Counted from the first letter of the stretch, positions 46,087 through 55,252 are shown. The stretch is 64,000 nucleotides of DNA from Candidatus Sulfopaludibacter sp. SbA3 (GCA_945888325.1 CAMDAC010000009.1:1-64000), one strand, 5' to 3'. A program made the numbers and translations. The notes: generated from the sequence alone by a model not told the origin.

Positions 46087-47289
46087 CTACACTGCGCTCA
46101 GGGCGCCGAGAAAGTCTGCCTCAAGATCATCCCCGTCCTCAAGCCCGACCGACACGCGCACCCAGCTGCGGTCGAGTCCCATGGCGGCCTGCTCCGCGTC
46201 TGACAGCGCTCGGTGCGTGGTGGTTGAAGGATGGCAGGCCAGCGTCTTGGTATCCCCGAGATTGTTGCAGATATCGGCAATTTTCAGCCCGTTGAGGAAG
46301 CGGAAGGCTTCCGCCTGACCGCCCTTCAGCGACATCGCCAGAAGCGTGCCGCCGGACTTCATCTGCTTCTTATGTATTTCGTAATGTGGGTGATCCTTGC
46401 GGTGCGGATAGCGCACAGCAGCGACCGCTGGATGTGCTGCGATCGCATCCGCAAGCCGCGCGGCAGTGCGGCTCTGCGCCTCGACGCGCAGCTGCATGGT
46501 CTCAAGACCCTTCAGCACGACCCACGCGTTAAACGGCGAACAGGCAGGACCGACATGTCGCAGCCAGGGGTCGTAGACTTCGGACATGTACTTCTCAGTC
46601 GCCAGGATCGCGCCGGCGAGGACGCGGCCCTGTCCGTCCATGTGCTTCGTAGCGGAATACGCGATCACGTCCGCGCCGAGTTCCAACGGGCGTTGGAGCA
46701 CCGGCGTGGCGAATACGTTGTCGACCACGAGCAGAGCGCCGGCCTGCTTGCAGAGCTTTGCCACCGCTGCGATATCGACGCCGTCGAGCAGCGGATTGGC
46801 CGGGCTCTCGATCAGGACGAGCTGGCAGCCCTTGCCGATCTCGCGCTCCCAGGCCGCCATGTCGGCGCCGTCCACGAACACCGCTTCGATGCCGAACTTC
46901 GGCATCTGGTTGGCAAGGATCCAGCGGCACGAGCCGAACAGCGCGGTCGCGGCCACAACACGGTCCCCTGCCTTCAGCGGAGCGAGAATGGCCGAGGAGA
47001 TGGCGCCCATGCCGGAGCCGGTGACGCGGCATGCCTCGGCGCCCTCGATCAGGCAGAGGCGCTGCTGCAGCATCTCGGCGGTCGGGCTGCCATAACGGGA
47101 ATAGACGAAGCCCTCTTCCCTGCCGGCCATGCGGGCTTCGGCCTGCTCGGCCGAATCGTAGGCGTAGCCGGAGGTCAGGAAGATCGCCTCGGAAATCTCG
47201 CCAAACTGTGAGCGCATAAGGCCGCCGCGCACCGCCTGGGTCGCGGGCTTCCAGCCCTTGGGGTCATCACCGCCGGGTGCGTCAGCCAT
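46087..47289 (-). CDS. metZ: O-succinylhomoserine (or O-acetylhomoserine) sulfhydrylase
   Basis: A 400-residue PLP enzyme of the Cys/Met metabolism family that makes homocysteine directly from an activated homoserine and sulfide. It shows FVYSRYGSPT, CRVTGSGMGAISSAI, VFVDGADMAAWE, VVDNVFATPVLQRPLELGAD written across two lines, and PLP-Lys215 in YSATKHMDGQGR. The start MADAPGGDDP (47289) fits the family; a longer upstream reading has a low-quality leader. It is divergent from dcd. Confidence 0.93.
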   Translation of the reverse strand: MADAPGGDDPKGWKPATQAVRGGLMRSQFGEISEAIFLTSGYAYDSAEQAEARMAGREEGFVYSRYGSPTAEMLQQRLCLIEGAEACRVTGSGMGAISSAILAPLKAGDRVVAATALFGSCRWILANQMPKFGIEAVFVDGADMAAWEREIGKGCQLVLIESPANPLLDGVDIAAVAKLCKQAGALLVVDNVFATPVLQRPLELGADVIAYSATKHMDGQGRVLAGAILATEKYMSEVYDPWLRHVGPACSPFNAWVVLKGLETMQLRVEAQSRTAARLADAIAAHPAVAAVRYPHRKDHPHYEIHKKQMKSGGTLLAMSLKGGQAEAFRFLNGLKIADICNNLGDTKTLACHPSTTTHRALSDAEQAAMGLDRSWVRVSVGLEDGDDLEADFLGALSAV

Positions 47290-47354
47290 GTCAGCGCTCG
47301 TCCTTGTGTTTCCGGGAGAGGGACTTATGCCTGATGACCTATGGGGTGCAAGTG

Positions 47355-48371
47355 ATGGCGGATTCGGCGGGCGTCTTGCCCGACTTCGAAATTGAAGCGT
47401 TGGTGGCCAGCGGAGCGATCCGCAGCACGCTGGCGCTTGAGCCGGGACAGGTGCAGCCAGCCAGCCTCGACCTGCGCCTCGCCGAAGATGCCTATAGGTT
47501 GCGTGCAAGCTTCCTGCCCGGCAAGGACCGCGCCGTGGCCGACCTGCTGCAGGACCCCGGCATCCGGCTCCACCGTATCGACCTGACCGAAAAGGGCGCC
47601 GTGCTGGAAACCGGCTGCGTCTATCTCGTGCCCCTGCAGGAATCGCTGCGTTTGCCTGCGGGCTTGGCAGCCCGGGCGAACCCCAAGAGCTCCACCGGCC
47701 GGATCGACGTTTTTACGCGGCTCGTCACCAATCGCGGCAAAGCCTTTGACGAAGTGCCGACAGCCTATTCCGGCCCGCTCTATCTGGAAGTCAGCCCCCG
47801 CACGTTCCCGATCATGGTGCGCCCCGGCGACCGGCTGGCGCAGCTGCGCTTCAAGCGGAAAAAGCCGGAAACGCTGAAGGAAAAGGTCGTCTCGATCGAT
47901 CTGGAACCACCCACGGGTCAGCCAGCTGGGTACCGCGCCAAGCCGCATTCGGGCGTCGTTGACCTGCGTGGGATCGGCGCCCACGAAGTCAGCCAGTTCT
48001 GGGAGCCCGTTTATCCCAAGAACGGCCGCATCGTCCTGAACCCCGAAGAATTCTACATCCTCGTCAGCCGTGAAACCGTGAAGGTGGCGCCGGACGAGGC
48101 CGCCGAAATGGCGCCGATTGCCCCGGAACTCGGCGAGTTCCGCGCCCACTATGCGGGCTTTTTCGATCCAGGATTCGGCATGAACAAAGACGGCAGCCGC
48201 GCCGTTCTGGAAGTGCGCTCCCGCGATGTGCCGTTCATTCTCGAGCACGGCCAACCCGTGGCGAAGTTGATCTATGAGCCGATGTCGGCGCGCCCGAAGG
48301 CGCTCTATGGCGGACAGGGCTCGAACTATCAGGGTCAGGGACTGAAACTGTCCAAACATTTCGGATCTTGA
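47355..48371 (+). CDS. dcd: dCTP deaminase, double-length alphaproteobacterial type
   Basis: A 338-residue enzyme that deaminates dCTP to dUTP for thymidylate synthesis. The first half carries QPASLDLRLAEDAYR and ARANPKSSTGRIDVF (phosphate/substrate loop), the second half GFFDPGFGMNKDGSRAVLEV. Usual Dcd proteins are about 190 residues, so this one looks like two dUTPase-fold units in tandem, as in other alphaproteobacteria. The start at 47355 follows a GGGGTG stretch; ATG 47334 is an alternative. Confidence 0.9.
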   Translation: MADSAGVLPDFEIEALVASGAIRSTLALEPGQVQPASLDLRLAEDAYRLRASFLPGKDRAVADLLQDPGIRLHRIDLTEKGAVLETGCVYLVPLQESLRLPAGLAARANPKSSTGRIDVFTRLVTNRGKAFDEVPTAYSGPLYLEVSPRTFPIMVRPGDRLAQLRFKRKKPETLKEKVVSIDLEPPTGQPAGYRAKPHSGVVDLRGIGAHEVSQFWEPVYPKNGRIVLNPEEFYILVSRETVKVAPDEAAEMAPIAPELGEFRAHYAGFFDPGFGMNKDGSRAVLEVRSRDVPFILEHGQPVAKLIYEPMSARPKALYGGQGSNYQGQGLKLSKHFGS

Positions 48372-48517
48372 CCAGGAACCTTGCCCGGGTTCATGCGTTT
48401 CAATCTCGACTGCGCCCATAAGCGGTCACCAGATTTCCCCAACTCAAGGCCCGAAAAAACCGGCGTCACTTTGGCTTGCGGGGCTTCTGATCAGAGCAAC
48501 CGAAGAGGACGACCCCC

Positions 48518-48835
48518 ATGAAAATTCGTATTCCTGCAGCCATCGCCGCCGCATTTGCCGTCTCGCAAGTCGCTGCCCCGTTCGCGTTTGCTGAAGCCCC
48601 TGCCGCCCAGTTCCGCAGCGTCGAAGCGCAGCCGTTCAGCAGCGCCGACCTGCAATCCTACGGCCTGTCTTCGGAAGATGCCGCAACGGTTGTGGCCTAC
48701 CAGGAGCAGGGCTATTCGGTCCAACTCCTGACCGCCGAAGAAGCTGAAGCCTACAACGCCGGCATGTCCACCAAAAACGTGCTCGCCATCGTTGGCCTCG
48801 TCGTCATCGTGCTCGTGGTCGCTTCCGCGATCTGA
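48518..48835 (+). CDS. Small exported protein with C-terminal transmembrane helix
   Basis: A 105-residue protein. It has a signal peptide with cleavage after PFAFA (residue 25), an acidic 60-residue middle with SSADLQSYGLSSEDAATVVAYQE written over 41-63, and a C-terminal helix VLAIVGLVVIVLVVASAI (about 88-105) with no tail beyond it. The gene has a GAGGA-rich leader. It is followed after 3 bp by a lipoprotein C39-like peptidase gene, so the peptide could be its substrate, inhibitor or anchor. Family not recognised. Confidence 0.75.
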   Translation: MKIRIPAAIAAAFAVSQVAAPFAFAEAPAAQFRSVEAQPFSSADLQSYGLSSEDAATVVAYQEQGYSVQLLTAEEAEAYNAGMSTKNVLAIVGLVVIVLVVASAI

Positions 48836-48838
48836 TCG

Positions 48839-49546
48839 ATGTTGAGAACGGCAGCTGCGGCGCTGGCGTTCGGGGTCAGCGCTTGCGCCACCACCCCGAG
48901 CGCCAGCCCCGACGCTTTCGCGGAGCGAAGCGCGGCCAACAGCTTTGAGTTCTTTGATCGGGTCGTCGATCCGCCTTCAACGCTCCTCTTGCCGGTCGTG
49001 CACGATCGCCAGACCAACGGCATTTCCTGCGGCGCACATGCGCTGGCAAGTGTCACGAACTACTGGCTCGGCCCCGGCCATGTTTCCGGCACCGATATCT
49101 TCGCCGCCACCCCTCCCGCTAACATGCAGACCGGCTATTCCATGGCCGAGATTCTGAACCTGGCGGGCGAGCAAGGCTTGCTGGCGAGCGCGGTGCGTTT
49201 GCAGCCGGACGGCATCCTGCGCGAACTCGAAGCGGGCCGCCCCGTCCTCGTCCCAGTGCGCGTGCCGTCCGTCTTTGTGCAGGGCTGGCAGCTGCCCGGC
49301 GCCAATATTCCCGTCCTCGGATTTCCCGCCGCGCTGGTGATCTCACGCAGCGCCCAGCTCTCGGAAATGACCGGACAGGGCATGCTCAACCACTATGTCC
49401 TCGTCGCCGGCTATGATGGCGACACGTTCGTGATCCTCGAGCCCGTCATGGGCCTGCGCACCATCAGCGCTAAACGGCTGGCCCGCTACCGCGAGGCCTT
49501 CGGCAACGCGGCAATCGTCTTCAGCCCGGCCCCCGGCGCCACCTGA
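48839..49546 (+). CDS. Lipoprotein C39-like cysteine peptidase
   Basis: A 235-residue protein. A lipobox ends at Cys16 (ALAFGVSAC). The papain-like C39 domain (about 45-225) shows DRQTNGISCGAHALAS with oxyanion Gln58 and catalytic Cys64, then LNHYVLVAGYDGD with His185, and FVILEP with Glu201 in the position usually held by Asp. C39 enzymes cleave leader peptides at double glycine; this one is a stand-alone extracytoplasmic member without an ABC transporter. It is cotranscribed with the small membrane peptide gene before it. Confidence 0.85.
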   Translation: MLRTAAAALAFGVSACATTPSASPDAFAERSAANSFEFFDRVVDPPSTLLLPVVHDRQTNGISCGAHALASVTNYWLGPGHVSGTDIFAATPPANMQTGYSMAEILNLAGEQGLLASAVRLQPDGILRELEAGRPVLVPVRVPSVFVQGWQLPGANIPVLGFPAALVISRSAQLSEMTGQGMLNHYVLVAGYDGDTFVILEPVMGLRTISAKRLARYREAFGNAAIVFSPAPGAT

Positions 49547-49557
49547 CCCCGAATACA

Positions 49558-49583
49558 ATTTCGCCGGCTTGCGCCGGCGAAAT
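49558..49583. terminator. Bidirectional terminator-like hairpin
   Basis: Perfect 11-bp arms ATTTCGCCGGC (49558-49568) and GCCGGCGAAAT (49573-49583) with loop TTGC, between the convergent C39 peptidase and permease genes. A and T bases at both ends fit action in both directions. Confidence 0.75.
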
Positions 49584-49591
49584 CTCGGGAT

Positions 49592-51178
49592 CTAGTCCTT
49601 GATGGGCGGCACGGCCTGGGGCGGCGCATCCGCATCCAGTTCATGCACTTCCGTCAAACCGCGGCCGACATGGCTGTGTCCCCGGCTGTAGAGGAAGTAA
49701 ATCGCAAGCCCCACAGACCCCCAGATGGGCAGGACCAGCTTCGCCACCAGCGGCAGGTTCAGGTAAAGACCGAGGCAGCCGGCCGCGGCGAGCGGTGCAA
49801 CCACCCACACCAGCGGCGTACGGAACGGACGGTGACGCCCCGGATCCTTGATGCGCAGCAACAGCACTGCAATCGCCACCATGAAGAAGGCGAACAGCGT
49901 TCCGGAGTTCGAAACGTCGGCCAACTGACCAACCGGGAAGAATGCCCCAGCCGTGGCGACGACGATGCCCGTAACGATCGTCATTTTCCAGGGCGTGCGG
50001 TACTTCGGGTGAACGTCAGCAAGTTTTTCCGGCAGCAGACCGTCACGCGCCATCACGAAGAAGATGCGCGTCTGGCCGTAGATCATCATCAGGATCACCG
50101 ATGGCAGGGCGATTGAGGCGGCAAGGCCAACAAGGTCGCCCACCAGGCCGAAATTCATCAGGCGAAGCGTTTCTGCAAGCGCTTCCTTGGAACAGGCAAT
50201 CGGCGTTTCACCGAGCGCTTTCAGTTCAGCGCAGCGCAGGGCGAAAGCTGCGCCGTCCGGCGAAAGGACCACGCCGGCCGCATCCCGGATTGGCTGGGCG
50301 CCAACCGTGCCAACGACTCCGGCTGCAACGAGCAGGTAGAAGATGGTGCAGATACCCAGCGATCCGATCAGGCCGATGGGGACGTTGCGCTGCGGATTCT
50401 TGGTTTCTTCCGCCGCCGTTGAGACGGCATCGAAGCCGACATAGGCGAAGAAGATCGACGCCGCCGCGCCGACCACGCCAAGACCGCCTTCGCCAAAGAA
50501 ACCGTTCGGCATGAGCGGCGTGAAGTTCTCGCCCTTCAGGATCGGCAGGCTGAGCACGATGAACGCGGTGAGCGCGACGACCTTCACGGCGACGAGAACG
50601 GCGTTGACGTTCGCGCTTTCGCTGGTGCCGAGCACGAGCAGCCAGGTCACGAGGCCCGCAACGATGATGGCCGGAAGGTTGATCACCCCGACGCTGAAAT
50701 CCACGGTCGGCAACATGCCTTCCCAGCCCCAGGCCGGACCACTACTGAGGAAATCGGGCAAGGCGAGGCCTGTGGTACTCTGCACCAGCCCCATGACATA
50801 ACCGGACCAGCCGACGCACACGGCCGAAGCGGCCACGGCGTATTCGAGGATCAGGGCCCAGCCCACCATCCAGGCCATCAGCTCGCCCATGACCGCGTAG
50901 GTGTAGGTGTAAGCAGAGCCGGAGACGGGCACCATCGAGGCAAGTTCGGAATAGCAGAGCGCCGCCACGGCGCAGACAAATCCGGCAATCATGAACGAGA
51001 ACATCATGCCCGGCCCGGCCTTCTGGGCCGCAGCGGCCGTCAGAACGAAAATCCCGGTGCCGATGATGGCGCCAATACCCAGCATGGTGAGCTGGAAGGC
51101 CCCCAGCGAACGATGAAGCGATTTCTTTTCAGCCGTCGCAAGAATCGCGTCGAGCGATTTTACCCGATCAAAGATCAT
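49592..51178 (-). CDS. APC-superfamily amino-acid permease (CAT-like)
   Basis: A 528-residue inner-membrane transporter with 12 or more hydrophobic helices. It begins with LGAFQLTMLGIGAIIGTGIF, the TM1 signature of the APC family, then CYSELASMVPVSGSAYTYTY (TM3 region) and FFAYVGFDAVSTAAEETKNPQ (TM6), all matching the cationic amino-acid transporter branch. It imports amino acids by proton symport or exchange; the substrate is not determined. The start at 51178 is the conserved MIFDRVKSLDAIL. It is 127 bp from the Anbu gene and on the same strand. Confidence 0.92.
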   Translation of the reverse strand: MIFDRVKSLDAILATAEKKSLHRSLGAFQLTMLGIGAIIGTGIFVLTAAAAQKAGPGMMFSFMIAGFVCAVAALCYSELASMVPVSGSAYTYTYAVMGELMAWMVGWALILEYAVAASAVCVGWSGYVMGLVQSTTGLALPDFLSSGPAWGWEGMLPTVDFSVGVINLPAIIVAGLVTWLLVLGTSESANVNAVLVAVKVVALTAFIVLSLPILKGENFTPLMPNGFFGEGGLGVVGAAASIFFAYVGFDAVSTAAEETKNPQRNVPIGLIGSLGICTIFYLLVAAGVVGTVGAQPIRDAAGVVLSPDGAAFALRCAELKALGETPIACSKEALAETLRLMNFGLVGDLVGLAASIALPSVILMMIYGQTRIFFVMARDGLLPEKLADVHPKYRTPWKMTIVTGIVVATAGAFFPVGQLADVSNSGTLFAFFMVAIAVLLLRIKDPGRHRPFRTPLVWVVAPLAAAGCLGLYLNLPLVAKLVLPIWGSVGLAIYFLYSRGHSHVGRGLTEVHELDADAPPQAVPPIKD

Positions 51179-51304
51179 ACGTTTGAATCCTGATTGTTGG
51201 CGTTCGTGCCGTGCGCGTTGCCTCGGCCCCCTGAACCGGTCAGCCTTAGCCAAACGGCTGCCACGTTCAAGGCTGATCACGCAAAATCATGCCACCGGGG
51301 GGGC

Positions 51305-52036
51305 CTAGAACGAGAACCCGGGCAGCGAATCGAACGCTTTCTTGAGCGCTTCGCCCCAGCCGTTCGATATCGTCTGGTAGTAGGGGTCTTCGCCCTCGAT
51401 CCGCTTGGACATGCCGAGACGGAAGGCATCCCGGTCAATGACCTGCAGGTCCAGCGGCAGCCCAACCGAGAGGTTGGCTTTCACCGTAGAGTCGAAAGAA
51501 ACGAGAAGGAGTTTCGCCGCGTCTTCGAAGCTCATCGCCTTGTTGTAGGCCCGCACGAGGATCGGCCGGCCATACTTCGTCTCGCCGATCTGGAAGAACG
51601 GTGTGTCATCGCTGGCCTCAATGAAGTTCCCTTCCGGGTAGATCATGAACAGGCGCGGCTCCATGCCCTTCACCTGCCCGCCCAGGATGATCGTCGAGTT
51701 GAACGCCGAGTCCGCCTTTTGCCCGGTGGCCGAATTGGAATGGATCACATCCCGCAGCGTTTCGCCCACATACCGCGCGATCTGGAACATAGTCGGCATC
51801 TCGAGGATCGACGGCCTGCGCTCGGACGGCGCCTTGGTGCGCTCTTCGAGGATGCTGACAACCGACTGCGTGGTCGCCAGGTTGCCCGCCGTCATCAACG
51901 CCAGCGCCCGCTCCCCCGGCACCTGCCAGGTGAACAGCTTGCGAAAGCGCGAGACATTGTCGACCCCGGCATTGGTCCGGGTATCGGACATGAAAACGAG
52001 GCCGCGATTGAGCTTTAGACCGACACAGTAAGTCAT
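51305..52036 (-). CDS. Anbu (proteasome-type protease, ancestral beta subunit)
   Basis: A 243-residue Ntn hydrolase of the Anbu/BPH family, related to HslV and proteasome beta subunits. It starts MTYCVGLKLNRGLVFMSDTR, so Thr2 becomes the N-terminal nucleophile after Met removal; Asp18 and Arg20 follow at the usual positions. TAGNLATTQSVVSIL is another family motif. It assembles into helical or ring oligomers of unknown substrate. It is the last gene of the conserved four-gene operon with ATP-grasp, alpha-E and transglutaminase genes. Confidence 0.95.
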   Translation of the reverse strand: MTYCVGLKLNRGLVFMSDTRTNAGVDNVSRFRKLFTWQVPGERALALMTAGNLATTQSVVSILEERTKAPSERRPSILEMPTMFQIARYVGETLRDVIHSNSATGQKADSAFNSTIILGGQVKGMEPRLFMIYPEGNFIEASDDTPFFQIGETKYGRPILVRAYNKAMSFEDAAKLLLVSFDSTVKANLSVGLPLDLQVIDRDAFRLGMSKRIEGEDPYYQTISNGWGEALKKAFDSLPGFSF

Positions 52037-52063
52037 GGGGCGAAGAACCGATAGGCGGGTTTC

Positions 52064-52867
52064 TTATTGTTGTTGCACCTGTATCGACACATCGAGCGAT
52101 TCGCTCGCGGCGCCGAACCGCATGCCAGAAACGGGTGCGGCCTCCCGGTAGTCAAGTCCTGTCGCTACGCGAACGTAGCGGCTGTCAGGCGAAATAGCAT
52201 TCGAGATGTCGAAACCAACCCAGCCGATGCTGTCGACATGAACCTCTGCCCAGGCATGGCCGGCATCCTGCTGGATCCGGTCGTTCATCATCAGGTAGCC
52301 GCCGGCATAGCGCGCCGGATAGCCGAGCAGCCGGGCCGCCGCGATGAATACGTGCGCGTGGTCCTGGCAGACGCCATGCCCCTTCTCGAGCGCGTCTTCG
52401 GCCTTGGTGTCGGCGTCCGTCCAACCGGGTTCATACCGGATCGCGCCGCGCACCTGCTCCGCAATCGCGTGCAGGCGCGCAAGATCGCCCTGCGAACCGT
52501 CGGGCGCCGCCTTCGCCAGCTTGCGCAGCAGCGGCCCGGGCCGTGTCAGCGCTGTTGACCGTTTGAACAGCCAGAGCGGCGTGAACCCGCGGTGCTGGCC
52601 GATCACGCCCGCCCGGTCTTCCACCTCGACTTCGCCCTCGCTCGCAATCGTCAGCGCCTTGGCGCCGGGATCCAGGCTGATCAGCTGAACCCAGTTGGCA
52701 TTGTGATCTTCGTATTCCGCCTCGATCCGCCCGCCTTCGATGACGTGCTTCCACCGCAGCACCGTCTGGCCGACGCGTGACTTCGGCGTCTGGCGCAGCT
52801 GAAGCAGGCCATACGAGACAGGGCTCGTATAGCTGTAGTTGGAAGCATGGTTGATTTTCAGACGCAT
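52064..52867 (-). CDS. Transglutaminase-like cysteine protease of the Anbu operon
   Basis: A 267-residue protein. The N-terminal beta domain (1-110) of the bacterial transglutaminase N type includes MRLKINHASNYSYTSPV. The core domain has GHGVCQDHAHVFIAAARLLG with the catalytic Cys, GHAWAEVHV with the His and GFDISN with the Asp. It could cleave or cross-link peptide bonds formed by the ATP-grasp partner. It is 27 bp from the Anbu gene and 10 bp from the alpha-E gene on the same strand. Confidence 0.94.
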   Translation of the reverse strand: MRLKINHASNYSYTSPVSYGLLQLRQTPKSRVGQTVLRWKHVIEGGRIEAEYEDHNANWVQLISLDPGAKALTIASEGEVEVEDRAGVIGQHRGFTPLWLFKRSTALTRPGPLLRKLAKAAPDGSQGDLARLHAIAEQVRGAIRYEPGWTDADTKAEDALEKGHGVCQDHAHVFIAAARLLGYPARYAGGYLMMNDRIQQDAGHAWAEVHVDSIGWVGFDISNAISPDSRYVRVATGLDYREAAPVSGMRFGAASESLDVSIQVQQQ

Positions 52868-52877
52868 CGATCTTTCC

Positions 52878-53819
52878 TCATCTGTTGAATCGGAAGTCTT
52901 CCTCGACGTGGGCGGCGAGGGCGTTGTTGGACTGGATGAACTTGGTCAGGAATTCGTGCAGGCCGCGTTCCATCACCTGGTCGATGGTCAGCTCCTCCAG
53001 CTCGTCGCGCAGGCTCAGCGCATAATCGAGGCTCGGCCGCCGCACACCGTAATCCGCACACAGATGACCCAGGTTGCCGGCAATCTTGCGCAGGCAGTAG
53101 AGCAGCGAGCGCGGCATGCGCCGGTCCAGGATCAGGAAATCCGCGATCGTCAGCGGACGCGTCTCGCCGCCGTACAGCCACCGGAACGAGCGCTCTGCCG
53201 ACGCCGCGCGCAGGATCGTCTCCCACTGGACATTGTCGAGCGTCGTGCCGACCAGCTGCACCGATGGCAGCAGGACATAATATTTCACGTCAAGGATCCG
53301 GGCGATGTTGTCGGACCGTTCGACGAAAGTGCCCACCCGCGCGAAATTGTAAATGTCGTTGCGCAGCATCGTGCCGACCGTTGCGCCCCGCACCAAGGCG
53401 CTCTGGTTGCGGATGAGGGTCAGCACATCCGGCAGGTCCGTCTCGCGGACCGGCCGTGCCAGCGCCGCCTTCAAGGTTATCCAGGTCTCGTTGACCGCTT
53501 CCCACACTTCCCGCGTCAGCGCCGTGCGCACCAGGCGCGCATTGTTGCGGGCGGCTTCAGTCACCGAAATCACGCTGGAGCGGTTGGCCGGATCGCGTAG
53601 CAGGAAATTGATCACGCTCGGGCCGTCAAACTTGCCGCCGGCGTCGAGAAACGCCTTGCGCGCCGAGGCCGTGTCGATGATCGAAGCCCACTCGTCCTCG
53701 GCATGGTCGGAACGTGTCAGCGCGATGCGGAACCCCGCATCCGCCAGACGCGCGGTGTTCTCCGCGCGCTCGAGATAGCGGTACATCCAGAACAGGCCGC
53801 CTGCGGTTTTGCCCAGCAT
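52878..53819 (-). CDS. Alpha-E domain protein of the Anbu operon
   Basis: A 313-residue all-helical protein of the alpha-E family. It begins MLGKTAGGLFWMYRYLERAENTARLADAGF, the family signature (residues 1-30). Conserved are ARLVRTALTREVWEAVNE, the block RVGTFVERSDNIARILDVKY, and SAERSFRWLYGGE. It regularly pairs with circularly permuted ATP-grasp proteins. Biochemical role unknown; a scaffold or second catalytic unit has been proposed. The start at 53819 is chosen from the conserved N-terminus; it lies 5 bp after the ATP-grasp stop. Confidence 0.95.
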   Translation of the reverse strand: MLGKTAGGLFWMYRYLERAENTARLADAGFRIALTRSDHAEDEWASIIDTASARKAFLDAGGKFDGPSVINFLLRDPANRSSVISVTEAARNNARLVRTALTREVWEAVNETWITLKAALARPVRETDLPDVLTLIRNQSALVRGATVGTMLRNDIYNFARVGTFVERSDNIARILDVKYYVLLPSVQLVGTTLDNVQWETILRAASAERSFRWLYGGETRPLTIADFLILDRRMPRSLLYCLRKIAGNLGHLCADYGVRRPSLDYALSLRDELEELTIDQVMERGLHEFLTKFIQSNNALAAHVEEDFRFNR

Positions 53820-53824
53820 TGCGC

Positions 53825-55252
53825 CTAGTCCTCCAGAACCCAGGTGTCTTTGGTGCCGCCGCCCTGGCTCGAGTTCACGACGAGCGACCCCTTTTTCAGC
53901 GCCACGCGTGTCAGCCCGCCCGGCGTGATCTCGATCCCGTCCGGCGACATCAGCACGAACGGGCGCAGGTCCACATGCCGCGGCGCGAGACCGGCGCGCG
54001 TCAGGATCGGAACGGTCGACAGCGCAAGGGTCGGCTGCGCAATATAGTTGGAAGGCTTCGCCGTGAGCTTCGCGCGGAACGCTTCCAGTTCTTTCTTCGA
54101 CGCTGCAGGCCCCACCAGCATGCCGTAGCCGCCGGAGCCATGCACTTCCTTGACGACCAACTCGGCAAGGTGATCGAGCACATAGGCAAGCGAAGACGGC
54201 TCCGAACACCGCCAGGTCGGCACGTTCTTCAGGATCGGTTTCTCGCCGGTGTAGAACTGCACGATGTCCGGCATGTAGGAGTAGATCGCCTTGTCATCGG
54301 CGATTCCGGTCCCGGGCGCGTTGGCAATCGTGATGCCGCCGGACCGGTAAATGTCCAGGATGCCCGGCACGCCCAGGAACGAATCCGGGCGGAAGTTCAG
54401 CGGATCAAGATAGTCATCATCGACGCGGCGGTAGAGCACATCGATCGGCGTGTAGCCGAGCGTCGTGCGCATCGCGATCCGGCCATCGACAACACGCAGG
54501 TCATGCCCCTCGACGAGCTCAGCGCCCATCTGGTCGGCCAGAAAGGCATGCTCGTAATAGGCCGAGTTGTGGATGCCGGGCGTCAACACCGCAACGACGG
54601 GCTTGCCCTTGCAGGCGGGCGGCGCGCAGGCCGACAGCGACCGGCGCAGCATCTTGGGATAATCCGAGACCGGCCGTACACGGATCTTCGTGAACAGCTC
54701 GGGAAACATCTGCAGCATCGTTTCCCGGTTCTCCAGCATATAGGAGACACCGGACGGCGTGCGGGCATTGTCCTCCAGCACGAAGAACTCGTTCTCGCCG
54801 GTGCGCACCAGGTCCACCCCGACGATATGGGTGAAAACCCCGCCCGGCGGCGAGACGCCCAGCATCTTCGGCAGGAAGGCGTCGTTGTTCTCGATCAGCG
54901 CTGCCGGCACGCGGCCCGCCCGCAGGATTTCCTGGCGGTGATAGATATCGTGCAGGAAGGCGTTGATCGCGCGCACGCGCTGCTCGATGCCCTTGGTAAG
55001 CCGCGCCCACTCCTTGGCCGAAATGATGCGCGGCACGATGTCGAACGGGATCAGCCGCTCGTCGGCGTCCGCCGCACCATAAACGTTGAAGGTGATTCCG
55101 GTACGCCGGAAGAAGCTTTCCGCTTCCCGGGCCTTGCGCCGCAAGCGTTCGGGCGGCTCGCCCGCAAACCAGTCACCATACCGGGCGTAAGGCGCGCGAG
55201 GCCGTTCGCCGCCCCCGTCCATCTCATTGAAAAACGTCGGAGTTTCTCCCAT
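53825..55252 (-). CDS. Circularly permuted ATP-grasp ligase of the Anbu operon
   Basis: A 475-residue protein of the circularly permuted ATP-grasp type 2 group. The N-terminal third has FFRRTGITFNVYGAADADERLIPFDIVPRII spread over 43-73. FVLEDNARTPSGVSYMLENR carries the metal-binding residues, and LVVKEVHGSGGYGMLVGP is the nucleotide-binding loop placed late because of the permutation. It probably activates a carboxylate with ATP and forms an amide. The start at 55252 has AAGGTGG just upstream; a GTG at 55261 is the alternative. First gene of the Anbu operon. Confidence 0.93.
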   Translation of the reverse strand: MGETPTFFNEMDGGGERPRAPYARYGDWFAGEPPERLRRKAREAESFFRRTGITFNVYGAADADERLIPFDIVPRIISAKEWARLTKGIEQRVRAINAFLHDIYHRQEILRAGRVPAALIENNDAFLPKMLGVSPPGGVFTHIVGVDLVRTGENEFFVLEDNARTPSGVSYMLENRETMLQMFPELFTKIRVRPVSDYPKMLRRSLSACAPPACKGKPVVAVLTPGIHNSAYYEHAFLADQMGAELVEGHDLRVVDGRIAMRTTLGYTPIDVLYRRVDDDYLDPLNFRPDSFLGVPGILDIYRSGGITIANAPGTGIADDKAIYSYMPDIVQFYTGEKPILKNVPTWRCSEPSSLAYVLDHLAELVVKEVHGSGGYGMLVGPAASKKELEAFRAKLTAKPSNYIAQPTLALSTVPILTRAGLAPRHVDLRPFVLMSPDGIEITPGGLTRVALKKGSLVVNSSQGGGTKDTWVLED

